Shown: piece by piece, positions 51,285-63,700 of the stretch
Position numbering within the stretch: position 1 is the first letter of the stretch
Layout of the letters: each line of letters opens with the position of its first letter
Assembly (NCBI GenBank): GCA_030035585.1
Contig: CM057482.1
Location: forward strand, 59,276,828 to 59,340,827
Direction: 5' to 3'
Source of the DNA: Dugong dugon
Taxonomy: Eukaryota > Chordata > Mammalia > Sirenia > Dugongidae
DNA: 64,000 bases
The notes under the pieces: generated by a model
Database searches by the model: none
What the model saw: the letters and a program-made list of their open reading frames with translations, nothing else
Told to the model about the DNA's origin: nothing
Program-made: the position numbers and the translations under genes

Positions 51285-51425
51285 TTACAGCAAATACCAG
51301 GCATTACTATTACTCTCCACTTACAAACTACAGAAGTGAGGTGACCCGCCCAATCACAGAGCTGGAGGCAGGTAAGGAGTGGGCCAGAATGTGGACTCTG
51401 CACCTCACTGTCCACACATGCAACA
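51285..51425 (-). mobile_element. MIR SINE, minus strand
   Basis: 'ataccaggcattactattac', 'cacttacaaactacagaag', 'gaggtgacccgcccaatcac', 'agagctggaggcaggtaag' is the reverse-orientation MIR layout (lower-case fields are plus strand). Confidence 0.7.
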
Positions 51426-51734
51426 GTTTAGACATTTTAAGATTTTAAAGCTGGGTTAAATTTTGTTTTTTTAAAGTAATTAAACTGATTGTTGTCACAA
51501 ATCTTATCAAGGCATATAAATAAGAGCAGTTACATTGAAAGGATTGCTCTCTGGGATCTGTATGAACACAGCATGCCTACTCACTCGTGTCTCTTTCTAG
51601 TGATGACAGTGATTTGATGAGGACAACCATTCTAGATGTTAATAAAAAGTCATGTTTCATTTATTCAAAATCTAACTACCAGACATTTCAACCAGCCTGA
51701 ACTTTCTGGAAGATTCTGTATTTCACTTTCTAAG

Positions 51735-51935
51735 ATGGTAGTGTTGAACTTGGAGTGAGAAAATGCAGGTTCAAAGCCTGATTCTGCCACTTAGGAGTAG
51801 TTCAACTTTGATCAAAAAACTATTTAACCCTCTATACTGTAATTTTCTCACCTTCTAATTTTTCATGTCTTATAAGGTCATTGTGATAATTCAGTAAAAA
51901 TGTAAATTAAAGTACTTGGTAAATTGTAGGCCCAA
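51735..51935 (+). mobile_element. MIR SINE, plus strand
   Basis: 'gcaggttcaaagcctgattc', 'tgccacttaggagtag', 'actatttaaccctctatact', 'tataaggtcattgtgataat', 'taaagtacttggtaaat' follow the MIR consensus in order. Confidence 0.75.
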
Positions 51936-52916
51936 TTTTTTTTTCAAATAGACTGTAAGAAACAAAAATGTCCAAAAGTCAGTTTAGACCCAGTATAAAT
52001 ATCTATCTTATCTAAAGTGACCATTGATGTTCATTCTAACACAAAATGGCCACTGTGGAGGCTGTTTGCAGAACTTGGTGCTTCTCATCACTCTGAAAGT
52101 CCCAGGCCCATATGACTGGATCGGTCTCGTGTGGTTCCTGTGGTCGTGCTGAAGTAGGGCCACATATTAGCCTCCAGAGTCACCCAGCAAACCAAGACAG
52201 GGAGTTGGCTGCCATGACAAAATTATAAGACTATCTTTGCATTCCCACAGTTCTAGAATCATAGAACTTGCAAGGATTTGCTGAACTTACTCAGTTGGGA
52301 AAAGCCAAATTAAATCACTCATTTACGTTTTTCAGAAAAATTGATTTTATAAGACATCTGGTATGCCTTCCTTCATCCAGATGCCCAAGCCTTATATGCA
52401 TTTCAGGACTCAACACAAACATTAGTGTTTCTGGGATGCACAAGTCAGGTCACTGCCTGCACCTCCTATACTTCACCCTAAAGATGGTGCAGTGCTAGTT
52501 TGGGTAAGATTGAAGTCAAGGGTAGTAGGCCCTTCACTCTGCAGCCTGCTTTACACAGGATGGGTCTTCTAGCCCAGAGAGAAGAAGCTCTCCCTTCAAA
52601 TCATCTGCTGTCCAGGCCCTTGTGAAAGTCTACTGATTATAGTTACATTGAGCTATGACTGTGTCCTACACTAGCCTGCTTGTGCTACTAAAGCTCCCTT
52701 ATAGCAAGCCGACTTGGTGACATTTCTCACAGATCACAGCTGCCTTGCACAGAGTGGCCACTTGACAATGTCAGTGACGAAAACACGAACTATTACTTAG
52801 GGACCATTTCTTCCTTTAAATGTGAAATGTTCTTTTCCAATCACCAAAACTTTTTTATGGTTCATTAATTTGAGATATTCCATTTTATATTTTAAGGGCA
52901 GTAACTCGAAAATAAG
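51936..52916. other. intron 11, nothing recognised
   Basis: No repeat, exon or RNA gene identified. Together with the two MIRs and the SINE downstream this makes up most of intron 11. Confidence 0.5.
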
Positions 52917-53130
52917 AAGTGCTGGTGGTGCAGTAGTTAAAGCACTCAGCTGCTAACCAAAAGGTCTGCAGTTCGAACCCATCAGCTGCTCTGTGGGAGA
53001 AAGATGTGTCAGTCTATTTCCATAAAGATTTACAGCCTTGGAAACCCTGTGGGGCAGTTCTACTCTGTCCTATAGGTTCACTATGAGTTGGAAATGACCT
53101 GATGGCACTGAGTTTGGTTTTGGGTAACTC
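52917..53130 (+). mobile_element. AfroSINE, plus strand, about 270 bp from exon 11
   Basis: Head agtgctggtggtgcagtagt, B-box region 'ctgcagttcgaaccca', body 'agaaagatgtgtcagtctat', tail 'gacctgatggcactgagttt'. It lies in intron 11, 3' of the exon 11 donor on the transcript. Confidence 0.92.
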
Positions 53131-53396
53131 AAAAATATCCCTAAATTTTTTAGATGGCAATTTTTTTTCACTATCAAACAGGTCTTAGACTTAAAGTTCT
53201 GACTAACTATAGAGTATCAACCATTTGATTCCTTCCCAGGACAAATTAGCTAGATGCACACTGACACTTTTCAGTCAAGCCCTAGCTGTTAAGCAGCGAA
53301 GTATTTTTAACAGAATGAAGGATCAGCAGCAGCAGCAAAAGAGACAGTCTCAGTTACAGTGGTTTGAGTCATGCCCTCTGGAAGGGCTGCAATTAC

Positions 53397-53462
53397 CATG
53401 CCGAACAGGAGGGCCAGGGTCTCAAAATCAATCCACTCCACCACGTGGCTCAGTCTAGGTCT
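53397..53462 (-). CDS. OCA2: OCA2 exon 11 (P protein, residues ~373-394)
   Basis: A 66-nt, phase-0 exon with acceptor attgcag and donor ATG/gtaattgc, where the +5 base is T and the donor is therefore rather weak. It encodes [20 protein letters not shown] and GM. The [14 protein letters not shown] motif is typical of the family and begins a membrane helix that continues in exon 12. Differences from human, from memory, are S375R and T377S. Confidence 0.96.
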
Positions 53463-54123
53463 CTGCAATCAAAGATAAATGTGCCAGTTAGTCTGGCGCC
53501 TACCTCCACACCCATAACAAGCTGTACAAATGTCTTGCCGCTTACTGCACCCATCGTCAGCCCGCAGCTAGAATCATACCGCCCACTTGCCTTTGAGGTA
53601 TAACACCCCTCAAAAACAGCGGTGACAAAGTCATTTCTAATGACAAGCCTACACATTTAGTAGTTTAAAAAAGACCCTGCTCATGGCGATTCCATGAGGA
53701 CATATTGCCCGAATTGCAGGGCTGGCCTTGTCAGATACGGCCTTAGTGGTGTCCACCTCTGCTTTCCTGGGTGCAGTGATTTTCAGCCAGGATGACAATA
53801 ACCATTTGTCCTACATTTCAAAGCATTCCCCCTGCCCTCACTCATTTCTCCCTCTGACCACTTGTGGAGCGGGGAAGGTAGGCATCATCACCCCACTCTA
53901 CCAGTGGGGATTGGGAGCTCAGAGGCTGTGCTGCCTGGAGGCTGGCTGAAGGGAAAAGACTGCCCAGTGGCCCAAAGCCAGCGCATCTCCCTAGAGTATG
54001 TGCCAGGTCTGTGCCATATAAGTGATGTTTGAAACAAAACAGCACACATAGTTGTTATTCCTAACAATTAATAAAACCAATGGCGGTGTTATGCATGCTT
54101 TCTGTTATGTTCTCAAATCTTCT
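53463..54123. other. intron 10, with a possible old MIR at 53850-53990
   Basis: 'gtaggcatcatcaccccac', 'agctcagaggctgtgctgcc' and 'gactgcccagtggcccaaag' resemble a decayed minus-strand MIR. Otherwise nothing is seen. Confidence 0.45.
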
Positions 54124-54280
54124 CACTATTATGTATGCATCTATAATGCTTTTACACTGTTTTGATGCTTTCATAATGTTTGTAAACACCTATGTATAAA
54201 TCACTATTATGTATATTTATATGATGCTTTTTCCACTGTTATCATGTTTGTATAATGCTTTTAAACACCTATGTGTAAGT
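54124..54280 (+). repeat. two-copy 78-bp tandem duplication
   Basis: Copies start cactattatgtatgcatcta at 54124 and cactattatgtatatttata at 54202. Both continue with ATGCTTTT, ATGTTTGTA and AAACACCTATGTRTAA. Diverged by perhaps a fifth. Confidence 0.8.
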
Positions 54281-54399
54281 CACTTACAATGTGAAGTTAG
54301 AAATAGAAAATTTCTGGACTTAGAAACAGAAACATGAATACTTCCTTAATGCCCCTTAACCATTAACTATAAGTCATTAGAAAGCTGTTCTCCCTGACA

Positions 54400-54850
54400 G
54401 AGTGGGAGAAAGGCGTGGAGCAGAACTCAAATTTATGTAAAAAGACCAGACTTAGTGGTCTGAGACTAGAAGTAACCCTGAAGCCATGGCCCCCAGGCGC
54501 TCTGTTAACCCAGAACTAAAACCATTCCCAAAGCCCACTCTTCAGATAAAGATTAGACTGGACTGTAAAACATAAAATAATATTAGTGAAGAGTGTGCTT
54601 CTTAGTTCAAGCAGATACACGAGACCAAATAGGCAGCTCCCGTCCAGAGGCAGGATAAGAAGGCAGAAAGGGACAGGATCTGGTTGGATGGACAGATAGA
54701 CATGGGAAACCCGAGGTGGAAAGTGGTAGTGTGCCATCACATTGTAGGAATTGCAACTAGTGTCACATAACAATATGTGTATGGATTTTTGTACGGGAAA
54801 TTAACTTGAGCTATAAACTCTCACCTAAAGCACTATATATATATATATAT
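54400..54850 (+). mobile_element. older L1 3'-UTR fragment, plus strand
   Basis: 'agaccagacttagtggtctg' and 'gagactagaagtaaccctga' parallel the 3' UTR of the L1 near 40870. 'cacataacaatatgtgtatg' and 'ctctcacctaaagcac' parallel its terminus at 41350-41410. It ends in an (AT)n run at 54834-54850. Confidence 0.7.
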
Positions 54851-56371
54851 GCATATAGATACATATATAAAAAGGTTTATCCTGACCAACATAAAAAAAA
54901 AGTTGTTCAAAACTTGGAAATAGATAAAGTATGTCATAAATTACTTTCCTAAACTGGGCTGTGCACCTTCACTCTCTGATAATGGAATGTAACATTAATC
55001 ACCTTTATAAATTAGCAAGACATAAATATGTTACTAAATAATACCCATAATTTTTAATTAATTAACTTAGCCTTGAAACGTATGTAGTAAGAACATATAT
55101 ATGTCATGCTTTAATTGGCAATAATTCAAATCTCTATAAATCAGCAAAACGTAAGTATGTCATACAACCGTGCCCCTAATTGGCAATAAAGCATACCAAT
55201 TATAGTTGGACATGGCAGCACACATGGTATATAAATCCATAGATCTCTGCTCATTTTTGGAGAAGAAGACAGAAGCAAAAGGTCTGTCTGACTTTCCGAC
55301 TCTCTGTCTGAAGACTGACAGCCTGCTGAGATATTTCTCGTCACAACCAGCTTCAGACTGTAGCTAAAAGGGGCCTCTTCTGAGTTCCTCCTGAAACCAC
55401 TCGTTAAAGGTAAAAGCCTAAAGTCTAAAAGATTTGGACTCTGACATTTAAACTAACATTGTAATTGTCAACTCTGATTCTCCAGTGTTAAATGAATGTC
55501 TTCAGGTCTTACTTGCATTCCTTGCCATGACTATCTTGAAAAAAAACAAAATGAATTTATGTATGACAAACCTGAATATATCTTTATTTATTCTAAAGAT
55601 AAAATCTGCCAGGACAAGTGGTTTTATGTCTAAGTTCTAGGGTTTGGGACATTTTACCTTTAGTGTGAGCATTTGTTTACACCAACACTAGCCAGGGAAA
55701 AGTTCAAGTTCTTACTACTGTTTTCCTGGTTGGTCTTACATTCAAATTTTAAATTAAAAAATAATAAGCAACTGAACATACACATAATTTGTTAAACTGG
55801 GTATTCTTAAACTGGTTATTATTGAAAGGCATCTAGTAATTGTTTCAGGACAATCCTTTAAATTCCACACACTTGTTTTCAAATCCATTTCTGTGTGCTG
55901 CCACCTTTGGAGACTCCTTAATTCCACCCAACATCAACCCTCCACCAACACCAAGTTTCCCTCTCCAGCATGTTCCTGAAGATGGACCATCCTCAGACCC
56001 CATGTATGCATCTCCAGGGGCCTCCTGAGGTCTACAGGACACAGCCCCAACCCTCTTCCCAGCCAGGTGATCTCCTCTAACTCCCAAGAGGACACGACCT
56101 ATGTCTAGCACTAGCACCACTCAGCTATGTGACCCTGCACAGATGCAGGGACTTGATGAACCTTTCCTCAACTGTATGTAACATGGGAAATCACACCACT
56201 GTGATGTAATAAAATTAGATGAAAAATATTCATCAAGATAAAGTTTGTTAGTTCAAACCTCTAGTGCGATTCCTGGAGGAAAATGTGGAAAAAGCATATT
56301 AAAGAATGAGAAACACCAGGTTGAGTCCAATTTCTGGTATGTCTTTGAGTCTGACATTATTTGAAACTTAC
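54851..56371. other. intron 10, mostly unrecognised; possible LTR end at 55180-55400
   Basis: A TATA-like 'ggtatataaatccatag' is followed by 'actctctgtctgaagactga', which looks like a U3/R transition of an old LTR. I cannot find ends or a family. The rest shows nothing. Confidence 0.35.
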
Positions 56372-56443
56372 ATCACCAATCATGGACAGTGCTGCTAACG
56401 CTGCAAGGGAGCCCAACATGGCGGCCAAGGTTCTGTGGATGAT
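56372..56443 (-). CDS. OCA2: OCA2 exon 10 (P protein, residues ~349-372)
   Basis: A 72-nt, phase-0 exon with acceptor ccttctag and strong donor GAT/gtaagt. It encodes IIHRTLAAMLGSLAALAALS and MIGD, an Ala/Leu-rich membrane helix. Compared with human from memory, V350I, A368S and V369M differ. In human a shorter annotated isoform lacks this in-frame exon (recollection). The preceding exon is not found between 56444 and 64000, so it lies beyond the right edge. Confidence 0.96.
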
Positions 56444-57127
56444 CTAGAAGGAAACAGGAAATTAGGGGATAAATTTGTATTCAGTTCTCAAGGGACTTAA
56501 AACAAACAAAAGCCTGTGCCGATATGAGTATCTGTCTATATATCTCCATCTATACCATGTCAACTAAAACAATAAATAGATCACAGGTTAATTTCAGGGT
56601 CTGGACCCCACACCACCACCACCAGTCTGCCTTCTAAAGAAAGTTGCTTTCATTTCCTGAACAATTAGATGACCCTAAAAAGACCGTAGAAGGCTGGATA
56701 AAGTACTTTCTATACAGAAGCCTGCAATAAATTGTCATTAATTATTTGCTGTGTAATCCCTATGCAACTGGACCATTAGTTATGCAACATAAATCAATTC
56801 TGTCTAATTGCTAAGACTGTTACTAAACAAAAGGTACTCAGCCAAATGCTTAATCTAATTAAGAGTTCAATGTCATCACTGAATCACAAAAGTATCTTTG
56901 TATTTCATTATTATTCAAATGGGAGTGAAATTTCTAAGACAAAATCTAAAGAAAGGAAAGCGTAGACACCAACCCTTATTTCCCACTAGTGTTTCCAGAG
57001 TAAGCATGACATGGATGTGCCAGCCAAGGGCATCCATAAAGGCAGGCACACAGAGGAACCCTCCATCAGCCTTTCCCCCTCTAATTCTTGCAGAGAATCC
57101 ACTTCAGCCTTTGTTCCCATCTAACTC
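56444..57127. other. intron 9 start, nothing recognised
   Basis: No exon or named repeat upstream (on the transcript) of exon 10 before the L1 cluster. Confidence 0.5.
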
Positions 57128-57935
57128 ACTTTTTAAAATCGCTTTATTGAGGTATATTTTACATACAATAAAGTTCAGCCATTTCTAGTGTACAATTCAA
57201 CGATTTTTCATAACTTACCAAATGGTGCAACTATCACCAAAAATCAGTTTTAGAACATTTTCGTCCCCCCAGTAAGACTCCCTCGTGCCCATTTAGAATA
57301 AATTCTTGTTTCCATCCTCTTAACAATATTAAGACTTTCAATTCATGAAGTTGAAATGTTTCTCCGTTTAGATTTTAATTTCTCTTAGCAAAGTTTTGTA
57401 ATGTTCACTTCTTTCGTTACTAAATATTTTGTTCTTTTGATTTATCATGATCTTAATTTTATTTTCAGATTGCTTATAGCTTGTATATAGAAATACAACA
57501 GATTTTTTTCTAGTTGATCTTGTATCTTGTGACCCTGCTGCACTTGTTTATTAGTTCTAATATGTTTTTGTATGGATTCTTTAAAATTAGACTTTTGTAC
57601 ATGCAGGATCATGTCATCTGTGAATAAGGGCAGTGCTGTTCTTTCTTTCTAATATGGAAGACTTTAATTTCCTTTATGGCCTGGCTGTACTGGCTAGAAC
57701 CTCCAGTACCAGGTTAAACAGAGAAAGTAAGAGCATTCTTGTCTTGTTCCTGATCTTAGGAGGAAAGCATGAAGTATGGTTGTTGTAGAGTTTTGTTTTA
57801 AACATAATAATTTTTAATGCTGATTTCATGTTGAAATGATAGTACTTTGGATATTGGATTAAATAAAATATATTAATAAAATTAAATACAACTGTTTCTT
57901 TTTACTTTTTTATCATGGCTAATAGAATTTTTTCT
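57128..57935 (-). mobile_element. old L1M 3' end and RT fragment, minus strand
   Basis: An ancestral 3' terminus ('atcgctttattgaggtatat', 'tacaataaagttcagcc') is followed by ORF2 RT sequence in reverse ('catgatcttaattttatt', 'aggatcatgtcatctgtga', 'ctggctagaacctccagtac'). The 3' UTR and the RT part are directly joined, so sequence between is deleted. Confidence 0.8.
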
Positions 57936-59063
57936 TCTTTTTTTAATAATGTTTTATTGTGTTTTTGGTGAAAGTTTACACAGCATATTAGGTACTCATT
58001 TAACAATTCCTGCACAAATTGTTCAGTGAAATTAGTCACATCTTTCACAATGTGTCAACATTGTCGTTAATTCTGTTCTGTTTTTTCCATTTCTAGTAAT
58101 TTAGTTTCCTTGCCCCCTTACCTTCTCATCTTTGTTTTAGAGTAACACTTGACCATTTGGTCTCACATAGGTTTTTTAATTTTTTTTTATTTTAAAATTT
58201 AAATTTTTTAAATATGTTTTAAAGGAGTTATACTCACAGGTGATATTCTTTATTTTATGAGCCAATCTGTTATTTAGCTAAAGGATGACCTCAGGGGATA
58301 GTTTCAGTTCAAGGTTTAAAGTATCTCCAGGTGATAGTCTCAACGAGTCCTCTTGTCTCAACCAGTCTAGTAAGTCTGGACTTTGTAAGAATTTGAGTTC
58401 TGTTCCACATTTTGCTCCGATTCTATCAGGATCCATCTATTGTGTCCCTGATCAGAACAGTTGTCAGTACTGGTAGCCAGGCACTATCCAGTTCTTCTGG
58501 TCTCAGGGTAGACAAGGCCATGTTTCATGTAGACGATTAGTCCTATAGACTAATTTTTTTTCTGAGTCTTTGGTTTCCTTCTTTCTTTTTTGCTCCTGAT
58601 GAGTAAAGACCAATAGTTGTATCTTAGATGGCCACTCACAAGCTTCTAAGATCCCGGATACTACTCACCAAACTAAGATGTAGAACATAAATTTTATGAA
58701 CTATATTATGCCAATTGACAGAAATGGCCCACAAGACTATGGTCTTAATCCTTCAAACCCGGGAAACTAATCTTGTGAGGTATTTGGATATGTCTATGAA
58801 GTACCCATAACTGTACCCTCTATGTGGTTTATTATAATATGAATATATATGCATGGACACACATGTATATACATAAACATATAGCTACATCTATCTTTGC
58901 ATGTATATGTACACATATACATGCCATAAACATATATGCATCTATACATGTGTATGTAACCATACACACGTATTTTGGATGTTGTTGGGGTTATTGGAAA
59001 ATTATATTTCTCATATCCTTTACTAAAAACATCTTTTTCTCTTGCATAATTCTTAGTGACGGC
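57936..59063 (-). mobile_element. L1 3' UTR, minus strand (part of a large element)
   Basis: The reverse-strand terminus ttttattgtgtttttggtga, 'gaaattagtcacatctttc', followed by about 1 kb of 3' UTR with an (ATATGCATACAC)-like microsatellite at 58830-58975. It continues beyond the MaLR-like insertion at 60716. Confidence 0.75.
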
Positions 59064-60715
59064 TGTCCTAGTTATCTAGTGCTGCTATAACAGAAATACC
59101 ACAAGTGGATGGCTTTAACAAACAGAAATTTATTCTCTCGAAGTTTAGGAGACTAGAAGTCCAAATTCAGGGTGCCAGCTCCAGGGGAAGACTTTCTCTC
59201 TCTGTCGGCTCTGGGGGTAGGTCCTTGTCATCAATCTTCCCCTGGTCTAGGAGTTTCTCAGCACAGGGACCCCAGCTCCAAAAGATGTGCTATGCTCCCT
59301 TATTTGGGTGGCCCCATTCTCCTAGTTTAAGTGGTGACCCAACCCCCTTGGCCCTGGCAGGCCCCATCCTTCTGCCCTTTGGGTATGGCAGCCCCGCCTC
59401 CACTGCTTTAGACAGCAGATTCGGTTCCATACCTCTGGTACTCATGAACAGCAGCCCCACACTCCAGAACTGAGTCAGTGAAGATCTGACTCTTTGAAAC
59501 CTAGGAGGCCGTGGCCCTATGCTCTGAGACCCAGCAGGCCATGGTTCTACCCTTTGAGACCCCAGAGGTCATGGCCCCACCTTTTGAGACTGATGTAGCT
59601 CTGCTTCCTGTGCTTCTTGTCTCTTCACCTTCTGTCTCCTGGTTCCTTGGCCTCTCAGTCCCTCAGGCCTCTTGAGCCAGCCGACCCTCTGCCCTGCACG
59701 GTCAAGTGTTACAAAGCTCTTTAGCACTACCAGTAAGTGCCCAGAGGCACCCTACTCTACCAGTAAGCCTCCTGTCTGAAGGCATTCAGCTCTCTTGCTC
59801 TGTGGATCGGTAAGCCTAGCTCTGCTGACAAGTGCCCAGAGGCATACCACTCAGCCAGGAAGCCTTCTGTCTGAAAGCACTCAGCTCTCTCACTCCGTGT
59901 GTTGGCTCCCGCACCATCTCATGCCAATTTCCTGGTTCTGCTGCCACCAATTCTTTGCCGCAGCTTCTCACCATCTGTGCCATCTCTGGTGTTACAGCTT
60001 TCCTCACTTCCTTCTGAGCCTTCACCAGAATTGCCTTTGACATCCATAATGCTACCAACAGTCTCTTCAAGGCAATCTAGGCTTTCACTATTAGGCACCT
60101 TAAAACTCCTCCAGCCTATACCCATTACTCAACTCTAAAATCACTTCCACATTGTAGGTATCTGTTAGAGCAGCACCCCCCACCTGGTACCAAATTCTAT
60201 CTTCATTAACTAGTGCTGCTATAACAGAAATACCACAAGTAGGTGGCTTTAACAAACAGAAATTTATTCTCTCTCATTTTAGGAAGGTAAAAGTCCAAAA
60301 TCAAGGTGCCACTTCCAGGGAAAGGCTTTCTCTCTGTTGGTTCCAAGAGAAGGTCCTTGTCAACAATCTTCCCCTGGGTCTAGGAGTTTCTCAGGGCAAG
60401 GACTTTGGAACCAAAGGACATACTCCACTCCTGACTCTTCCTTCTTGTTGGTAGGAGGTCCCTCTCCTCTCTGCTCGCTTCTCTTATATATCTCAGAGAT
60501 GGACTCAAGATACAACCCTAATCCTGTAGATTGTGTCCTGCCTCATTAACATAAATGCCTCTAATCCTACCTCATTAACATCATAGAGGTTAGGATTTAC
60601 CATACGTAGGATAATTACATCAGATCACAAAATAGAGGACCATCACACAATACTGGGAATCATGGCCTAGTCAAGTTGACACACATTTTGGGGGAACACA
60701 GTTCAATCCATAACA
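59064..60715 (-). mobile_element. MaLR-like element with two LTRs and ~0.9-kb interior, minus strand
   Basis: The 5' LTR is 60715-60199 (starts TGTTATGGATTGAACTGTGT in reverse) and the 3' LTR remnant is about 59300-59064. The interior begins right after the 5' LTR with the ERVL-MaLR leader 'atttggtaccaggtgggg' and 'acctacaatgtggaag', the latter being the usual MaLR interior start. Retroviral genes are not recognisable, as usual for MaLR. An internal tandem pair of ~95 bp lies at 59735-59900. It interrupts an L1 3' UTR and is therefore younger than that L1. Confidence 0.85.
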
Positions 60716-63700
60716 ACATTTACCTTGGTCAAGCTGTGGGCACTTCTCCCACATTTGGTGCTGCCTTTCCCATCACCAGAAGTAACAAGTGTCTATTATC
60801 TAGAGAGTAATTTCCCCTCCCCCTCCCACCCATCCCTGGTAACTATCAATGAACGTTGGTCTCTATATATATCTATTACTGTCTTCTTATAAAAGTGAGA
60901 TCATACAATATTTGTCCTTTTGTAATGAAATTATTTCACTCAGGAAAATGTCCTCCAGATTGATCCATGTTCTGTTTCAAGAATTCATCATTATTCTTTA
61001 TGGCTGCATAGTATTCCATTGTATGTACATACCACATTGTGTTTATCCATTCATCCACTGATGGACACTTAGGTTTTTTCCAGCTTTTTGCTATTGTGAA
61101 TAGTGCTGTAATGAACATAAGTGTGCATATGTCTGTTCATGTCTCTATTAGATTTCTATCTAGCATATATACCTACAAGTGAGATTGCTATTTCTAGTTT
61201 TTTAAGGATGTATCATACTGTTTTCCATAGTGGTTGTACCACTTTACAGACCACCAGTAGTGGAGAAGGGTTCCAATATCCCCACATCCTCACCAACATT
61301 TATTGTTTTTGGATTTTTTGGTTTTTTGTTTGTTTTTATCGGTGTCATTTTAGCCAGGGTGAGATGGTATCTCATTGTAGTTTTGATTGGCATCTCTCTA
61401 ATGGATAATGATCACAGACATCTTTCCATGTGTTTGTTGGCCTCTTAAATGTCCTCTTCAATGAAGTGGATGTTCATGTCTTTTGCCCACTTTTTAACTG
61501 GGTTGTTTATCTTTTTGTTGTTGATTGTTGACTTTTTCTCTATATTTTAAAGATTGGACCCTTATCAAATATGTCATTCCTAAAGATTTTTTTTCCCAGC
61601 CTGAAAACTTTATAGTTTACCTTTAATATTTAGGTCTTTGATCCATTTTCAATTATTTTTGTGTATAGTGTGAGATATGGGTCTTGTTTCATTTCTCTGC
61701 AAGTGAATGTCCAATTTTGCCAGTACCATTTGTTAAAGAGACTGTTTCTTCCCAGTTGAATGGACTTTGACCACCTTGTCAAAATCAGCTGTTCATACAT
61801 GGAAGGATTTACGTCTGGGTTCTCAATTATATTCCACTGGTCTATGTGTCTCACTGAACCACTACCAAGCCGTTATGATTACTTCTAGTTGTATAGTATG
61901 TTTTGATATCATGGAGTGTAAAGCTTCCTACTTTGTTCTTCTTCTTCTTCAATATTGCTTTGGTTATTCCAGGCCTCTTTCCTTTCCAGAGTTTGTGATT
62001 AGTTTTTCCATTTTAGTAAATAATGTTGTTGGAATCTGTATCAGGACTTCACTGTATCTATGGATTGCTTTGTGTAGTATCAACATTTTCACAATATTAA
62101 GTCTTCCAATCCATGAGCACAAAATGTCCTTCCGTTTATGTAGGTCTCTTTCAATCTCAGTGTTTTGTAGTATTCATTGTATAAGTCTTTTACATCCCAA
62201 GTTAGGTTTATTCCTAGGTATTTTATCATTTGAGGGGCTATTATAAATGGCATTGTTTTCTTGATTTCCTTTTCGGATTTCTACGTTAGTATAAAGGAAT
62301 CCAAATGATTTTTGTGTATTGATCTTGTATCCTGCTGGATTCTTCTATTAGGTTCAGAAGATTTCTTGTAGAATCTTTGGAGTTTTCTACGTATAGGATC
62401 ATGTCATCTGCAAATAGGGATAGTTTTACTTCTTCCTTTCTCATTTGGATACTCTTTTTCTCTTTCTTGCCTTATTTCTCTGGCTAGAACTACTAGTACA
62501 ATATTAAATAAGAATGGTGATAATGGGTATCCTTTCCTCATTCCCATTTTGAAGGGGAAGGCTATTAATCTTTCTTCATTAAGAATAATGTTTTGCATAT
62601 ATACTCTTAATTATGTTTAGGAATTTCCCTTCTATTACTATTTTTCTGAGAGTTTTATTGGGAAAAATTGTTGGGTTTTATCAAAAGCTTTTTCTCCATC
62701 AATTGACATGAAAATGTGGTTCTTTTCCTTTGTTTTTTTACTTATGTGGTGAATTACACTGATTGATTTTCCAATGTTGAAACACTTTGCATTCCTGGTA
62801 TGAACTGCACTTGAGCATGATGTATGATTTTCTCAAAAGGTAATTGAATTCTGTTCACTTGAATTGTGTTCAGAATTTTTCTGTCTATATTCATGAGTGA
62901 TATTGATCTGTAATTTTCTTTTTTAGTGATGTCTTTACCTGGTTTTGGTATCAGGGTGATGTTGGCTTTATAGAATTAATTAGGGAGCATTCTTTCTTCT
63001 TCTATGTTTTGGAAGCATTTGAGTAGGATTGGTATCAACTCTCCTCTGAATGTTTGGTAAAATTCCCCGGTTAACCCATCTGGTCCTGAGCTTTTTTATG
63101 TTGGGAGTCTTTTTGATGACAGCTTCAATCTCTTCTTTCTTACCCATCTGTTTATATTTTCTATTTCTATTTGCGTTAGTTTAGGTTGGTAGTGTGTTTC
63201 TAGGAATTTGTCCATTTCCTCTAGGTTTTCAAATCTGTTGAAGTACAATTGTTCACATTATTCTATTATGACCTCCTTTATCTCAGTTGGATCTGTTCTA
63301 ATGTCTCCAATTTTGTTTCTTATTTTGGTAATTTGCCTTCTCTCTCTCTCTCTTTTTTTTTCCCCCTCTTTTGTTGGTCTGGTCAGTGGTTTGTCTATTT
63401 TATTGATCCTTTCCAAGAATTAACTTCTGGTCTTTGTCGAGTCTTTCTATCATTATTCTGTTTTCTATTTTGTTTATTTCTGCTCTAGTTCTTATTATTT
63501 CCTTTCTTATGGTAGCTTTGGGCTTCTTTTGCTCTTCCTTTTCTATCTGTTCAAGTTGTCAGGTTAAGTTATCGATTTTGGATCTTTCTTCTTTTTTAAT
63601 GTAGGCATTTATTGTTACAAATTTCCCTAGGATCACTGCTTTTGCTGCATCCCAAAGGTTTTGTATGTTGTGTTTTCATTTTCACTTGATTCTAAGTATT

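Noticed and set aside
59795-60138. Overlapping 60-85 codon frames on both strands
   Set aside because: They lie in the interior of a MaLR-like element, which is normally non-coding. No retroviral domain is recognisable.
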